A stretch of 64,000 nt of DNA from Pseudanabaena sp. lw0831 (GTDB lineage: Bacteria; Cyanobacteriota; Cyanobacteriia; Pseudanabaenales; Pseudanabaenaceae), in assembly GCF_016584665.1 (NCBI RefSeq), contig NZ_BBJB01000069.1, forward strand, positions 42,540 to 106,539, in the 5' to 3' direction. The notes below the pieces were generated by a model. It did no database searches, was not told the DNA's origin, and saw nothing but the letters and a program-made list of their open reading frames with translations. Positions within the stretch are counted from its first letter, which is position 1, and every line of letters starts with the position of its first letter. Of this stretch, positions 43,827-54,424 are shown in pieces. Made by a program: the position numbers and the translations under genes.

Positions 43827-45410
43827 CTATCGGTAGTTGGGGGGACGTTTATATTTACGAGAGATATCAATCTGTTGACGTTTAGGAGGGAACCACGATC
43901 GCCAAACCCAGACGAGGATACTTTCGAGTAGCTCGGCTAGCTCGATCGCAGCTTTGCTTACTTTCTGTATAGGCGATAACTGGCGAGGAGGACGGTGAGA
44001 GCGCCTCGTTGAGGATGTTCTTGGAGATGCTTTTGAGGCGATTGGGCGGGTTTGGGTAGATCGGCGATCGCGGTTTGGAATAGTTTGATTGGAGTTTGAC
44101 GGCGATCTGGAAACATTTCTGGATTGGGTAGGATGGCTGTAGGCTTGTTGAGCCAGATGGGTTTCAAGTTCGGCATGGGTGGGCAGGCTGTAGAAATCAG
44201 CATCTGTCTCGTAAATTTCGACGCGACGCTTGGGTAAATTTGGTAAATCGATTTGAGGTTTGGGAATATCAGCGATGGACTGTTCGATTAATGCTTCGAT
44301 CGCTGGTTCAGGCTCAGGAATTTCTTCTTCTAATCCCTGCAATGTCCAATTTCGCTCTGCTTTCGCTCCACCCAAGCGTAAGCAATTACCCGCATGATCG
44401 AGAATCAATGCTTTGCGACCACCTTTTGGGCGTAGTCCACGACCGAGCATTTGCAGGTGTAAGGCGACAGATTTGGTGGGACGACATAGTTGGATCACTT
44501 CGATTTCGGGAAAATCAAAGCCTTCGGTGAACAAATTGACATTGCAGAGTACTAGAGTTTGACCATCACGAAAACGTTCAAGAATAGCTTGACGCTCTTT
44601 GGTCGCAGTTTCGCCATCGATATGTTCGGCTGCAATGCCTACGGTTCGGTAACGCTCTGCGATCGCTTTGGAATGGTCTAGGTTAATTGCAAATACGACA
44701 CATCGTTTTTGATGGGCATGTCGCAAATATGCATCCACGGCACAACCAGCCACATAGCGGCGATCGATGCGCTCAGCTAGGTCAGCGGAATTAAAATCTC
44801 CACCCGCAATGCGAATTCCCTCTTCTGTGGGTAAAAAGCTTTCAGGTGCAAGCACATCATAATCCGCGAGAAATCCTCGCCAAATCAATTCTGATACAGA
44901 AGGACCCACCACCAATGCTTCATAAAGGCGATCAAACCCCCGTCCATCCAGCCGAGAAGGTGTGGCTGTCACGCCCAAAATCAATGCTTCGGGAAAATGG
45001 CGCAAAATTGTCAGATAACTGGGGGCAAGGGAAAGGTGCGCTTCATCAATAATCACGAGGGCGATCGCGCCCAAATCTATCTCTTGTTTTTCGAGGCGTT
45101 TTACCAAAGTTTGGACTGAAGCACATTGCACGGGATGCTCTAGGTGCATTGGCTGATCGGCTTTGATAATACCAACTGGCGATCGCAGTGTTTGTTCTAG
45201 CGTTTTTCGTGCTTGCCAGAGTAATTCTTCGCGGTGAACCAATAAGAGGACGCGCTGATTGCGATCGTCAAAATGCTTAGCGAGTTCGCTAAAGGTGCGT
45301 GTCTTTCCTGAACCTGTTGGCATAGCTAGCAAAACAGCTCGCTTGCCTAACCGCCAAGTTGCATAAATTTCGGAGATCACACGCTGTTGATAGTCTCGTA
45401 GCTCGGACAT
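43827..45410 (-). CDS. Superfamily 2 DEAD/DEAH-box helicase
   Basis: About 527 residues. RecA-1: LRDYQQRVISEIYATWRLGK (Q-like), Walker A MPTGSGKTRT, DEAH box VIIDEAH, motif III GVTATPSRLDG. RecA-2: VVFAINLDHSKAIAERY, LFTEGFDFPEIEVIQLCRPT and motif VI LQMLGRGLRP. This is the SSL2/RadD-like branch that acts on DNA structures or in repair. The last 150 residues are low-complexity, basic and Ser/Pro-rich, with one hydrophobic stretch before the Lys/Arg tail. ATG 45410 has GAGG upstream and is better than TTG 45422. Confidence 0.9.
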   Translation of the reverse strand: MSELRDYQQRVISEIYATWRLGKRAVLLAMPTGSGKTRTFSELAKHFDDRNQRVLLLVHREELLWQARKTLEQTLRSPVGIIKADQPMHLEHPVQCASVQTLVKRLEKQEIDLGAIALVIIDEAHLSLAPSYLTILRHFPEALILGVTATPSRLDGRGFDRLYEALVVGPSVSELIWRGFLADYDVLAPESFLPTEEGIRIAGGDFNSADLAERIDRRYVAGCAVDAYLRHAHQKRCVVFAINLDHSKAIAERYRTVGIAAEHIDGETATKERQAILERFRDGQTLVLCNVNLFTEGFDFPEIEVIQLCRPTKSVALHLQMLGRGLRPKGGRKALILDHAGNCLRLGGAKAERNWTLQGLEEEIPEPEPAIEALIEQSIADIPKPQIDLPNLPKRRVEIYETDADFYSLPTHAELETHLAQQAYSHPTQSRNVSRSPSNSNQTIPNRDRRSTQTRPIASKASPRTSSTRRSHRPPRQLSPIQKVSKAAIELAELLESILVWVWRSWFPPKRQQIDISRKYKRPPNYR

Positions 45411-45727
45411 CGCACGCCTCAAAAAAATCCCTAGTATTATGCCAGAAGTTGCTCAAATCGCATCAATGACTTTTGTTCAGTTAGGGAGACAGGAGAAAAT
45501 CTCCAATATCATAAATTGGAAGTATGTGCTAGGCGATCGCTTTTCCGAACACAACTAAATTCGTTTATCAATCAATACCTCAGTTAGGGAGAATGTCTTA
45601 GTTGGAGATGTATTAACCGCCCCAGTCATTAAATTTTCTTGTTTGGTAAGTTTTGCAGGAAAATAAACATAATCAGATGAGGTAATTGTATAAGAATTAT
45701 TTTGAATTGCTGATTTTTTGTTGTTTT
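45411..45727. other. Region between helicase and methyltransferase genes
   Basis: The right half (45555-45743) is an uninterrupted minus-strand frame that continues the methyltransferase in the -1 register (see findings). In 45411-45554 I see no gene, hairpin or clear promoter. Confidence 0.5.
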
Positions 45728-47008
45728 CTAAAGAGGATTTTTTGACCTTGGCTCAATAGTGTTAGGACTAACCTTATAGTGTAAAGACGCTGTAGTCATG
45801 TTAAATTGTAATAGCTTTTCTTCACCTAAAGTATATACATCTTCATTTAAAGTGGGTGAAAGGTTCATTATTTGCATTATTTGGGAAGCTACAGCTTTTG
45901 CTAAAAGCGGTGGTACTGAATTGCCAACTTGTCTAAACCCATGCCAAATTGTCTTATGAAAGCGAAACCAATCTGGGTAGCTATGTAATCTAGCAGCCTC
46001 TCGGACTGTTATACATCTTGGTGTACTCGGATGTATTGGACGAGGAGCAGTAAATGCACCACGATTGCTTGGTGTTCCTGCTCTCAGAGTATTACTAATG
46101 CCATCTAAAGCTAGCTTATAAAATCTACTAATGCTTTCTACTTCTCCCTGATCTGTAGCACTAAAACGTTGTATTGAAGTCTCCTTATGTTTTGACATAA
46201 GACTAGAAGTTAGTAATTTTTTGTCATATTCTCTTTTATAGCCAAAGTTTGATTCACCAAAATTATTGATTAGCTTTACATATTCGCTGAATTGCCCAAA
46301 TTCCACTTGCAACTTATCCTGTTTCATTAACTCAAGATATTTAGAAATATCGGGTAAACCTGCGATCGCTTCTCTCACAGTTGGGCTATTTTTTAAATTG
46401 GCAAGTTCTTTAGGAATCTTTTTAGCATTTGCAGGTTTGCTAATTGGTGATGGATAAGCTGGTAAAGGTAAATTATTGCGACACCCAATCAGGAAAAAGC
46501 GTTCGCGATGTTGGGGTACACCAAAATGAGAAGCATTCAGAATTCCATTACCTTTCAAGATATTGTATCCATTTTCCTCAAAGCTCTTGATCACCTCCTC
46601 AACAAACTTACGGTGATTGCCAATAGTTAAGCCTTTAACGTTTTCCATTACAAAATATTTGGCGTTGAGTTCAGTTACTAAGCGCATAAAGTGTGATACC
46701 AAATGATTGCGTGGATCATCTAAGGCTCGTTTTCCCATTAGTGAGAAACCTTGGCAGGGTGGCCCCCCAAATACCACATCAACCTCGCGATCACCTATTT
46801 GCGCTATATCACGAATCTTTTCACCTGTTACATCAGTGACACTAGCACAAATAACTTTGCACATAGGGAAATTATATTCATGTGTAGCACAATGAATTGG
46901 ATCTATTTCTACAGAAGCAAGCACATCAAATCCAGCTTGCTCAAACCCTAATGTCATCCCGCCCGCACCTGCAAATAAATCTACGGCAATCGGTCGTTGA
47001 TTTCCCAT
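45728..47008 (-). CDS. C5-cytosine DNA methyltransferase (solitary)
   Basis: 426 residues. Motif I DLFAGAGGMTLGFEQAGF binds SAM, motif IV GGPPCQGFS carries the catalytic Cys, motif VI is FVMENVKGL, motif VIII-like is HRERFFLIGCR, and motifs IX-X are ITVREAARLHSYPDWF and GNSVPPLLAKAVA. It methylates C5 of cytosine in a specific duplex site. No restriction endonuclease is adjacent, so it is probably a regulatory or genome-wide methylase. The target may be CGATCG, the core of HIP1, because from memory it resembles the Synechocystis CGATCG methylase; I could not check that. The C-terminal tail may continue through a frameshift. ATG 47008. Confidence 0.93.
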   Translation of the reverse strand: MGNQRPIAVDLFAGAGGMTLGFEQAGFDVLASVEIDPIHCATHEYNFPMCKVICASVTDVTGEKIRDIAQIGDREVDVVFGGPPCQGFSLMGKRALDDPRNHLVSHFMRLVTELNAKYFVMENVKGLTIGNHRKFVEEVIKSFEENGYNILKGNGILNASHFGVPQHRERFFLIGCRNNLPLPAYPSPISKPANAKKIPKELANLKNSPTVREAIAGLPDISKYLELMKQDKLQVEFGQFSEYVKLINNFGESNFGYKREYDKKLLTSSLMSKHKETSIQRFSATDQGEVESISRFYKLALDGISNTLRAGTPSNRGAFTAPRPIHPSTPRCITVREAARLHSYPDWFRFHKTIWHGFRQVGNSVPPLLAKAVASQIMQIMNLSPTLNEDVYTLGEEKLLQFNMTTASLHYKVSPNTIEPRSKNPL

Positions 47009-47062
47009 AATCTACAAAGCATCTATATATCACTGAAGATACTCTATCCTATAGTGCTTTGT

Positions 47063-47097
47063 ATTAAAAAAGCCTTGCGAAGCAAGGCTTTTTTAAT
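47063..47097. terminator. Bidirectional intrinsic terminator
   Basis: 16-bp perfect arms (47063-47078, 47082-47097), loop GAA, with A6 on one side and T6 on the other. On the minus strand it is 8 bp after the second permease gene and should separate the transporter from the methyltransferase. Confidence 0.88.
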
Positions 47098-47104
47098 ATT
47101 GTTT

Positions 47105-48037
47105 TTACTCGTTAGTACCTAATGCCCCAGGGGAGCCGCTTAATGTCCTTCGCGGCGAGCAAGTAGCGATCGTGATGATTAAAGTCATGATGTAGGGCGC
47201 AGCATTGAAAAGGTAATAGTAAGAATCAAATCCAACTGCCTGTAAAGCTGGACCGATCGCTTGTGCGCCACCGAACAGCAAAGCTGCCCATAGACAATGA
47301 ATTGGCTGCCATCGTGCAAAGATTACTAGGGCAACAGCCATTAAACCTTGACCGCTAGAGATATTCTCTGCCCATAAGCCAGGGTAATACAGCGATAAAC
47401 TTGCACCACCGATACCAGCAAGAAAACTACCTGCGACGATCGCAAAGGTTCTCACTCCGACAACTGAAATTCCCATTGCTCTTGCGGCGCTAGGGCTGTC
47501 ACCGACAGCCCGAACATATAATCCCCAACGGGTGGAACTAAAGAACCACTGCATTAACGGCGCGATCGCAATGCCGATCAGCAACAATGGGCTAACTTTT
47601 AGAGCGGCTTGAACTTGTGGATAACTGCTCCAATTTCCCCATTCAAGTACTGGTAAAGGAATTGCTTTGGGTTGAATAAAGGCTTTGCCAAAGAAGAAAG
47701 CAATCCCACTACCAAAAATAATCATCGCAATTCCGACAGCGACATCACTTACCTTAGGGCGTTGTGATAACCATGCATGAATTAACCCTAGCCCAACTCC
47801 TGATAAACCAGCAGCTAAAACACCTAACCAAGGTGATTTAGTTAGGTAAGAAACTGCATAGGCAGTCATTGCCCCAGTGAGCAAGGTTCCTTCTAGACCA
47901 AGATTAATCTTGCCAGCTTTTTCGGTAAGACATTCACCTAAGCTTACAAATAGAAATGGAGCACTCCCTCGGAGTGTACCTGCGACAATCGCCAGAGGCA
48001 CACTCATCCAACCTAATGTTGTAGTTGTATCTGTCAT
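47105..48037 (-). CDS. ABC transporter permease, BMP/nucleoside type (second subunit)
   Basis: 310 residues, BPD_transp_2 fold with about 9 hydrophobic segments. Features typical of YufQ/NupQ-like permeases are LGECLTEKAGKINLGLEGTL near the N-terminus, LIHAWLSQRPKVSDVAVGIA and VYVRAVGDSPSAARAMGISV-like GLYVRAVGDSPSAARAMGIS. It pairs with the 48143 permease as a heterodimer importing nucleosides or related heterocycles from the BMP-type binding protein. The gap to the upstream permease gene is filled by a large hairpin. Confidence 0.9.
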   Translation of the reverse strand: MTDTTTTLGWMSVPLAIVAGTLRGSAPFLFVSLGECLTEKAGKINLGLEGTLLTGAMTAYAVSYLTKSPWLGVLAAGLSGVGLGLIHAWLSQRPKVSDVAVGIAMIIFGSGIAFFFGKAFIQPKAIPLPVLEWGNWSSYPQVQAALKVSPLLLIGIAIAPLMQWFFSSTRWGLYVRAVGDSPSAARAMGISVVGVRTFAIVAGSFLAGIGGASLSLYYPGLWAENISSGQGLMAVALVIFARWQPIHCLWAALLFGGAQAIGPALQAVGFDSYYYLFNAAPYIMTLIITIATCSPRRTLSGSPGALGTNE

Positions 48038-48071
48038 GGTAATTGGTAATTCTTAGGAAAATTTATGATTA

Positions 48072-48134
48072 AGAGAAGCAATATTTTGTTAAAAGTGCTG
48101 CGAAGCAGCACTTTTAACAAAATATTGCTTCTCT
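48072..48134. repeat. Hairpin with 30-bp perfect arms between permease genes
   Basis: 48072-48101 and 48105-48134 are exact reverse complements, loop GAA. It lies in the gap between two permease genes of one transporter, 8 bp after the upstream stop, and may lower expression of the downstream permease or protect the upstream mRNA. Confidence 0.88.
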
Positions 48135-48142
48135 GCAATTGA

Positions 48143-49237
48143 CTAAACCGCAGTCGCAGATGCGTCAATCTTAACTTCAGGCTCTCTATCTTTAAAGAAG
48201 TCCAAACGACCATAAAGAGATTCACTAAAGAGAATAGCTAAGAATACGATGCCTTGGAATAGTAAAACCGTGGCGTCAGGTAATCCAAACGATCTCTGAA
48301 GTGCGCTACCACTTGCCAGAATACCGCCCATGAGCACAGCAACAAGTACAGCAACTAATGGATTTTGTCTAGCGATAAAAGCAACCAAAATACCGCTATA
48401 GCCATACCCAGAGTTTAATGAGGCATTAGCGCTACCATGAATAGCGGCAATTTCTACCATTCCTGCTAAACCTGCACAGGAACCACCCAAGAAGGTGACA
48501 ATTAGTGTGAGCTTGCCAACAGGTAAACCAGCAATTTTAGCAGCGCGAATATTCCCTCCCACGGTGCGAACTGCAAACCCAAAAGTGGTGCGATGAATCA
48601 GGAAATAGGCGATCGCACAGGCAACTAACCCATAAATCAGACCGTAATGCACTCTTGTATTGGGAATACTTTGCAGCATATTAATAGCTGAAATTGGAAA
48701 GCTAGAGGGTTTATTCAAGGTGGAAGGATCGCGCATTGGACCTTCGACTAAGGTATTAAGCAGGGCGAGCGCAATGTAATTCATGAGCAAACTACTAATA
48801 GTCTCATTAACACCGCGATAGTACTTAATAGCACCTACAAACATGATCCATAGACCACCTGCGATAATTCCTCCCATCGCCATCCCAATCTGGACGATCA
48901 AAGAGGGTAAAGAAGCGATCGATAGACCAACAGCGATCGCGCCCAATCCACCAACTATTAAAGCTCCTTCATTGCCAATAATCGTCAATCCCAGCATTGC
49001 AGGTAGAGCAGTGCATAGAGATGTCAGCATTAATGGCGCCGCTCGAATTAAAGTTCCTTGCCAAGAGAAACTACTGCCGAATGCAGATGAATAAATCGCC
49101 CCATAAATTGCGATCGGATTTTTTCCTTGGACAGCACAAAAAATCCCAAAAATCACTAGTGAAGCAAGTAAAGCTCCTATGGGAAGCAGAATATTCTCAG
49201 ATGTCGAACGCCAGCGATCGCGTAAGCTCATAGTCAA
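48143..49237 (-). CDS. ABC transporter permease, BMP/nucleoside type (first subunit)
   Basis: 364 residues, BPD_transp_2 fold (YufP/NupP-like). NPIAIYGAIYSSAFGSSFSW, LTIIGNEGALIVGGLGAIAV, RGVNETISSLLMNYIALALL and AVRTVGGNIRAAKIAGLPVG are the characteristic stretches. About ten hydrophobic segments. It lies 97 bp after the binding-protein gene. The expected ATP-binding gene, normally next to these permeases, is not in the window. Confidence 0.9.
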   Translation of the reverse strand: MTMSLRDRWRSTSENILLPIGALLASLVIFGIFCAVQGKNPIAIYGAIYSSAFGSSFSWQGTLIRAAPLMLTSLCTALPAMLGLTIIGNEGALIVGGLGAIAVGLSIASLPSLIVQIGMAMGGIIAGGLWIMFVGAIKYYRGVNETISSLLMNYIALALLNTLVEGPMRDPSTLNKPSSFPISAINMLQSIPNTRVHYGLIYGLVACAIAYFLIHRTTFGFAVRTVGGNIRAAKIAGLPVGKLTLIVTFLGGSCAGLAGMVEIAAIHGSANASLNSGYGYSGILVAFIARQNPLVAVLVAVLMGGILASGSALQRSFGLPDATVLLFQGIVFLAILFSESLYGRLDFFKDREPEVKIDASATAV

Positions 49238-49334
49238 ACACCAAATTTGTGAAAATTATTTGGAGCGCTTTGCGCTATAAATATCGAGTTAATCTGGTAT
49301 TTGCATCTGGATATAATGCAAATACCAAATTCAT

Positions 49335-50531
49335 CTAGCTTTTAACATTACCGATTACACCTTCAACAAACCAATCCATCTTTTCTAGATCGGGATCTGT
49401 TTGTTTGAATTCCTTGCCCTTAGCAATCACAACTTTGCCAGTGTTATCCTTCATTTCCCCAGCATAAATAATCATGCTGCCATCCATAAACTTAGCCATC
49501 ACCTTTTCCGCTTCCTTCTTAGCCGCAGCGCTAACAGCACTTCCAAAAGGCGAGACTTTACAGAATCCTTCCTTGAGACCACCGCGCAAAATGTGAGGAA
49601 TGCCCCCATCGCTAAGAGTCTTACCTGCTTTGAGCAGCTCTACATACTTGGTGTAGACATTCTTCCAATCCCATTCTGCACCAGTTAGATATCCATTCGG
49701 AGCAAGTGATGATTGGTTAGTATGATAGCCAGTGCAGAATACTTTCCGTTTTTCTGCGGTCTCCATCACAACTTTTGGACTGTCTACATGACAGGTTAAT
49801 ACATCTACGCCCTGATCGACCATGCTGTTTGCGGCTTCAGCTTCTTTGACAGGAACCGACCAATCGCCTGTGAAGATGACTTGAACTGTAGCTTTAGGAT
49901 TAACGCTACGAGCACCAAGGGTATAGCTGTTGATATTGCGAACCACCTGCGGAATTGGCTTGGCAGCAACAAATCCTAACTTACCAGATTTGGTTGATAG
50001 CCCTGCGACGACACCTGCAACATATTCAGCTTCATCTATGTACCCGTAGTAACTACCGATATTATTAGGGGTTTTGCCTTCTGTGTACAAGCCGCCGCAA
50101 TGGAAGAACTGTATTTTGGGATTAGCTGGCGCTAATTTGAGAATATGAGGATCGAAGTAGCCAAAAGATGTTGGGAAAAGTGCTGTAACACCATTTTGGT
50201 TAATCATGCCGAGCATTGTTTCTTGGACTACGGCAGTTTCTGCAACACTAGCTTCACTGAATGTTTTAACCCCAGTCAGCTTAGCGATCGCGGTTTCACC
50301 CTCAAAATGAGCTTGACTATAACCAAAATCATCTTTTGGTCCAACATAGATAAACCCAATATTCAGAAGAGTAGCAGCAGGAGAGCCTGGCGCACTTGGA
50401 GAACCTGTAGTAGCAGTATTTGTGGGAGCCTGCTCTGTGCAGCCTACCCAAAGTTGAGAGGTTGCTCCAAAAGCTGCTGTAGCGATCGCGCCTCGGATAA
50501 ACTTACGACGTGGAATATAAATTGGACTCAT
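49335..50531 (-). CDS. BMP-family substrate-binding lipoprotein
   Basis: Periplasmic binding protein of the basic membrane protein (PnrA/BmpA) family, which binds nucleosides or related compounds. 398 residues. The N-terminus combines a twin-arginine-like RRKFIRG with a lipobox ending WVGC, so Tat export plus lipidation is likely. The mature part shows NIGFIYVGPKDDFGYSQAHF, VAGVVAGLSTKSGKLGFVAA and VDQGVDVLTCHVDSPKVVME. The leader carries GGTGTGAAGG just before the ATG, the same string found before the porin gene. It is the first gene of the importer operon. Confidence 0.92.
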   Translation of the reverse strand: MSPIYIPRRKFIRGAIATAAFGATSQLWVGCTEQAPTNTATTGSPSAPGSPAATLLNIGFIYVGPKDDFGYSQAHFEGETAIAKLTGVKTFSEASVAETAVVQETMLGMINQNGVTALFPTSFGYFDPHILKLAPANPKIQFFHCGGLYTEGKTPNNIGSYYGYIDEAEYVAGVVAGLSTKSGKLGFVAAKPIPQVVRNINSYTLGARSVNPKATVQVIFTGDWSVPVKEAEAANSMVDQGVDVLTCHVDSPKVVMETAEKRKVFCTGYHTNQSSLAPNGYLTGAEWDWKNVYTKYVELLKAGKTLSDGGIPHILRGGLKEGFCKVSPFGSAVSAAAKKEAEKVMAKFMDGSMIIYAGEMKDNTGKVVIAKGKEFKQTDPDLEKMDWFVEGVIGNVKS

Positions 50532-50664
50532 GCCTTCACACCTTAAAAAGATTGAATGTACCGCGAGTAAAAAAACTAATACAAGAAATCTACACTGAAT
50601 TAGAAGCTAGCAAATATTATCTTCAACAAATGTATTACTAACTACTTGCGTCACTTAGATATCT

Positions 50665-50713
50665 CTTCCAAATACAAAAGGGTGTGACTTGCACACCCTT
50701 TTGTATTTGGAAG
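50665..50713 (-). terminator. Porin-gene terminator, 22-bp perfect arms
   Basis: Arms 50665-50686 and 50692-50713, loop ACTTG, GC core GGGTGTG/CACACCC. It begins 12 bp beyond the porin stop (minus strand). A strong stem, but without a long U-tract. Confidence 0.75.
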
Positions 50714-50725
50714 CTTACACTTTAA

Positions 50726-52474
50726 TTAGAAGCTAAATACTGCTTGCAAGTTACCAATAAATACAGTTGGATTGCTAGAGAAGTTATTAGGATTAAAGAT
50801 GAAATAAGCAGAAGGCACCAAAGAAATATGCTTAGTGACTGGGTAGATATATGAGAATTCAAGATCGTACTGTGTACCATCATTGCCTCTACCAGAAACT
50901 AGGACATTGCTGCTATCTCCAAACTTGTATGGTACAGCAAAGGAAATCATCGCTTGAGCACCTTCTTTGAACAAGTCAGGGAACGCCGCTCCAATTTGGA
51001 AAGTATATTGGTTGACATTCACTGAACCGCCAGCAGATCTGTTAAGGTTAGTGGTTCCATACCCATAACGACCAAACAGACCAAATCCTTTAGTTACCAA
51101 CCAATCAAAGTTGGCTGCAAAGATATCAGACTGTCCATTGTTAAAGCCTGGAATCGTAGTAGCTTGGAGCGATGGAGATCCGCCAACACTACCATCCGCA
51201 TTTCTAGTAATATTGCCATGACTATAGATGAGTCGGAGCTTAAAAGAGTCACTTGGTTTGAAGCCAAGTTCGGCTGTTATATTATTCGTACCACCAGTTA
51301 GCCCTTGGGTTGGGGAGGCTGCTGAATTACTCCTGAAAAATTCATTACTTTCAGCCAAGTAGCCAACTTTGAAGTCAAATAGATCTCCCAAAGGAGTCAT
51401 GAATACTGCCCCAGCTCCGCGCTTAGCATCGCTCAACAATGAGTTGTTGATAGAAGCAAAAGTGGTGTTCCAAGGGTAAATAAATCTGTTCCCATCAAAG
51501 TACTTGTAGAAGTTGACGCGAGGGCCAACAATTAAAGTTGCTTTGTCAAATACGGGGAACTGGTAAGACAACTCGCGCAAAACGAAAACGTTTGCGTCGG
51601 CTCCAGCCGTTTGATCGGTAAACGTTGTAGCTGTTGTATTGAAGAAGTTTGCTGAACCATAGGCATTGGAATAAGCTGAATTGCCGTTACCAACTGCGAG
51701 TTGAGTTGTTAGACGATCCTTACCTGTGAATGATGTATTTAGGGTCAGCCATACCAACCCACTCATGGTTGTGTTTGGTGCGTTTCCTGTAGATGGAATG
51801 CTTCTTCCGGGGTTTAGAGGATCTGGGACTAGCGTATCTCTGAGGACGTTACTACCAGAACCACCCGTAACGTTGAAGAAAGCTAAACCACCAAGCTTGG
51901 TGGTAGTAGAGAACTGTTGAGCCTCTAGCTTCTCAACCTTAGCGTCTAACGCATCAACACGACCACGCAAAGTCGCAAGTTCAGCAGCAAACTCTTCTTG
52001 GAGCTTTTGCAGAGTAGCCAAGTCTTCTTTGCTGACTTTATCAGCTAGTCCTGCAGAAATGATTTCGTTGATCTTGTCTAAACAAGCATTCAAACCAGCG
52101 GCAAATTCATAGCGGCTAGTTGCTTGTTTACCGCGAAAGGTACGGTCAGGATAACCTGCAATACAGCCGTATCGCTCGACTAAAGATTGTAAAGCAGTGA
52201 AAGCCCAATCTGTGGGTTTAACATCACTCAATTGAGATACAGAAGTGACGTTTTGAGCTACTTCCTTGGGGCGATTTAACTCTGTGTTAATGGCACGAAT
52301 CGTTTCTGATTCGTTCATCTTTACTTCTGTTACAGGCAGTGATGACTGCATTACTGGAACAGATGAAGATTGAGACTGAACTTGAACTTGATTTTGCGTC
52401 TCAGCATTTGCGCCTGTAGCCGTAGCTAGCAAGCTCAAGCCTAATAAAACTGAGAGATTACTGACTTTTTTCAT
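50726..52474 (-). CDS. SLH domain-OprB-type outer-membrane porin
   Basis: 582 residues. A signal peptide (VLLGLSLLATATGANA) precedes an SLH domain (about 65-120: LSDVKPTDWAFTALQSLVER, GCIAGYPDRTFRGKQATSRY) that anchors to the cell wall, a coiled coil (about 140-190), then a 16-18-stranded OprB-like barrel rich in aromatic girdle residues and ending in GNLQAVFSF, with a terminal Phe as required for BAM insertion. Such proteins are the major cyanobacterial porins and some take part in iron uptake. A good AAGGA site in GGTGTGAAGGA precedes the ATG. Confidence 0.93.
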   Translation of the reverse strand: MKKVSNLSVLLGLSLLATATGANAETQNQVQVQSQSSSVPVMQSSLPVTEVKMNESETIRAINTELNRPKEVAQNVTSVSQLSDVKPTDWAFTALQSLVERYGCIAGYPDRTFRGKQATSRYEFAAGLNACLDKINEIISAGLADKVSKEDLATLQKLQEEFAAELATLRGRVDALDAKVEKLEAQQFSTTTKLGGLAFFNVTGGSGSNVLRDTLVPDPLNPGRSIPSTGNAPNTTMSGLVWLTLNTSFTGKDRLTTQLAVGNGNSAYSNAYGSANFFNTTATTFTDQTAGADANVFVLRELSYQFPVFDKATLIVGPRVNFYKYFDGNRFIYPWNTTFASINNSLLSDAKRGAGAVFMTPLGDLFDFKVGYLAESNEFFRSNSAASPTQGLTGGTNNITAELGFKPSDSFKLRLIYSHGNITRNADGSVGGSPSLQATTIPGFNNGQSDIFAANFDWLVTKGFGLFGRYGYGTTNLNRSAGGSVNVNQYTFQIGAAFPDLFKEGAQAMISFAVPYKFGDSSNVLVSGRGNDGTQYDLEFSYIYPVTKHISLVPSAYFIFNPNNFSSNPTVFIGNLQAVFSF

Positions 52475-52628
52475 TCCTTCACACCATAAAAGAAAATATG
52501 TTCAACATCTATAACTAGATAATTTAGTTAGGTATTAACTTTCTAATTAACTTTAGTTACATTTGTTAAGATGCATATATTGGAAGCTAACAAAATCAGC
52601 AAACCACAAATGTATTCGTAAATACAAT

Positions 52629-54169
<1,541 letters not shown>

Positions 54170-54170
54170 T

Positions 54171-54275
54171 TAAGTGCCTCGGCATAATTAAAAAAACAGA
54201 TTCAAAATCTATACCGCCCACTACGCGGGCGGTATAGATTTTTGGGTTTTATATTTAATTGTGCCGAGATACTTA
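54171..54275. mobile_element. MITE-like hairpin element, family B, second copy
   Basis: Outer ends TAAGTGCCTCGGCATAATTA (54171-54190) and 54256-54275 pair with 3 mismatches in 20. The inner perfect 16-bp stem is 54204-54219 with 54227-54242, loop ACTACGC. It is similar along its length to 14839-14947 in inverted orientation. It lies between tgt and the divergent glycosyltransferase gene. Confidence 0.78.
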
Positions 54276-54424
54276 CAGGTTTAAACAATTTTTAATTGTA
54301 TCGCATTCATGCTAATGGATTAACGATTCTAGTTTTTGCCCAATGACTTACATTCATTATAAATGCGGCAAATAAAACGCTATATTAACAATACAAAAAG
54401 ATTTTACAATTTTGACCAAACAAT

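Noticed and set aside
50532..50664. Possible purine riboswitch upstream of the BMP binding protein
   Set aside because: No three-way junction or conserved purine-aptamer core could be recognised; the leader is AT-rich and unstructured.
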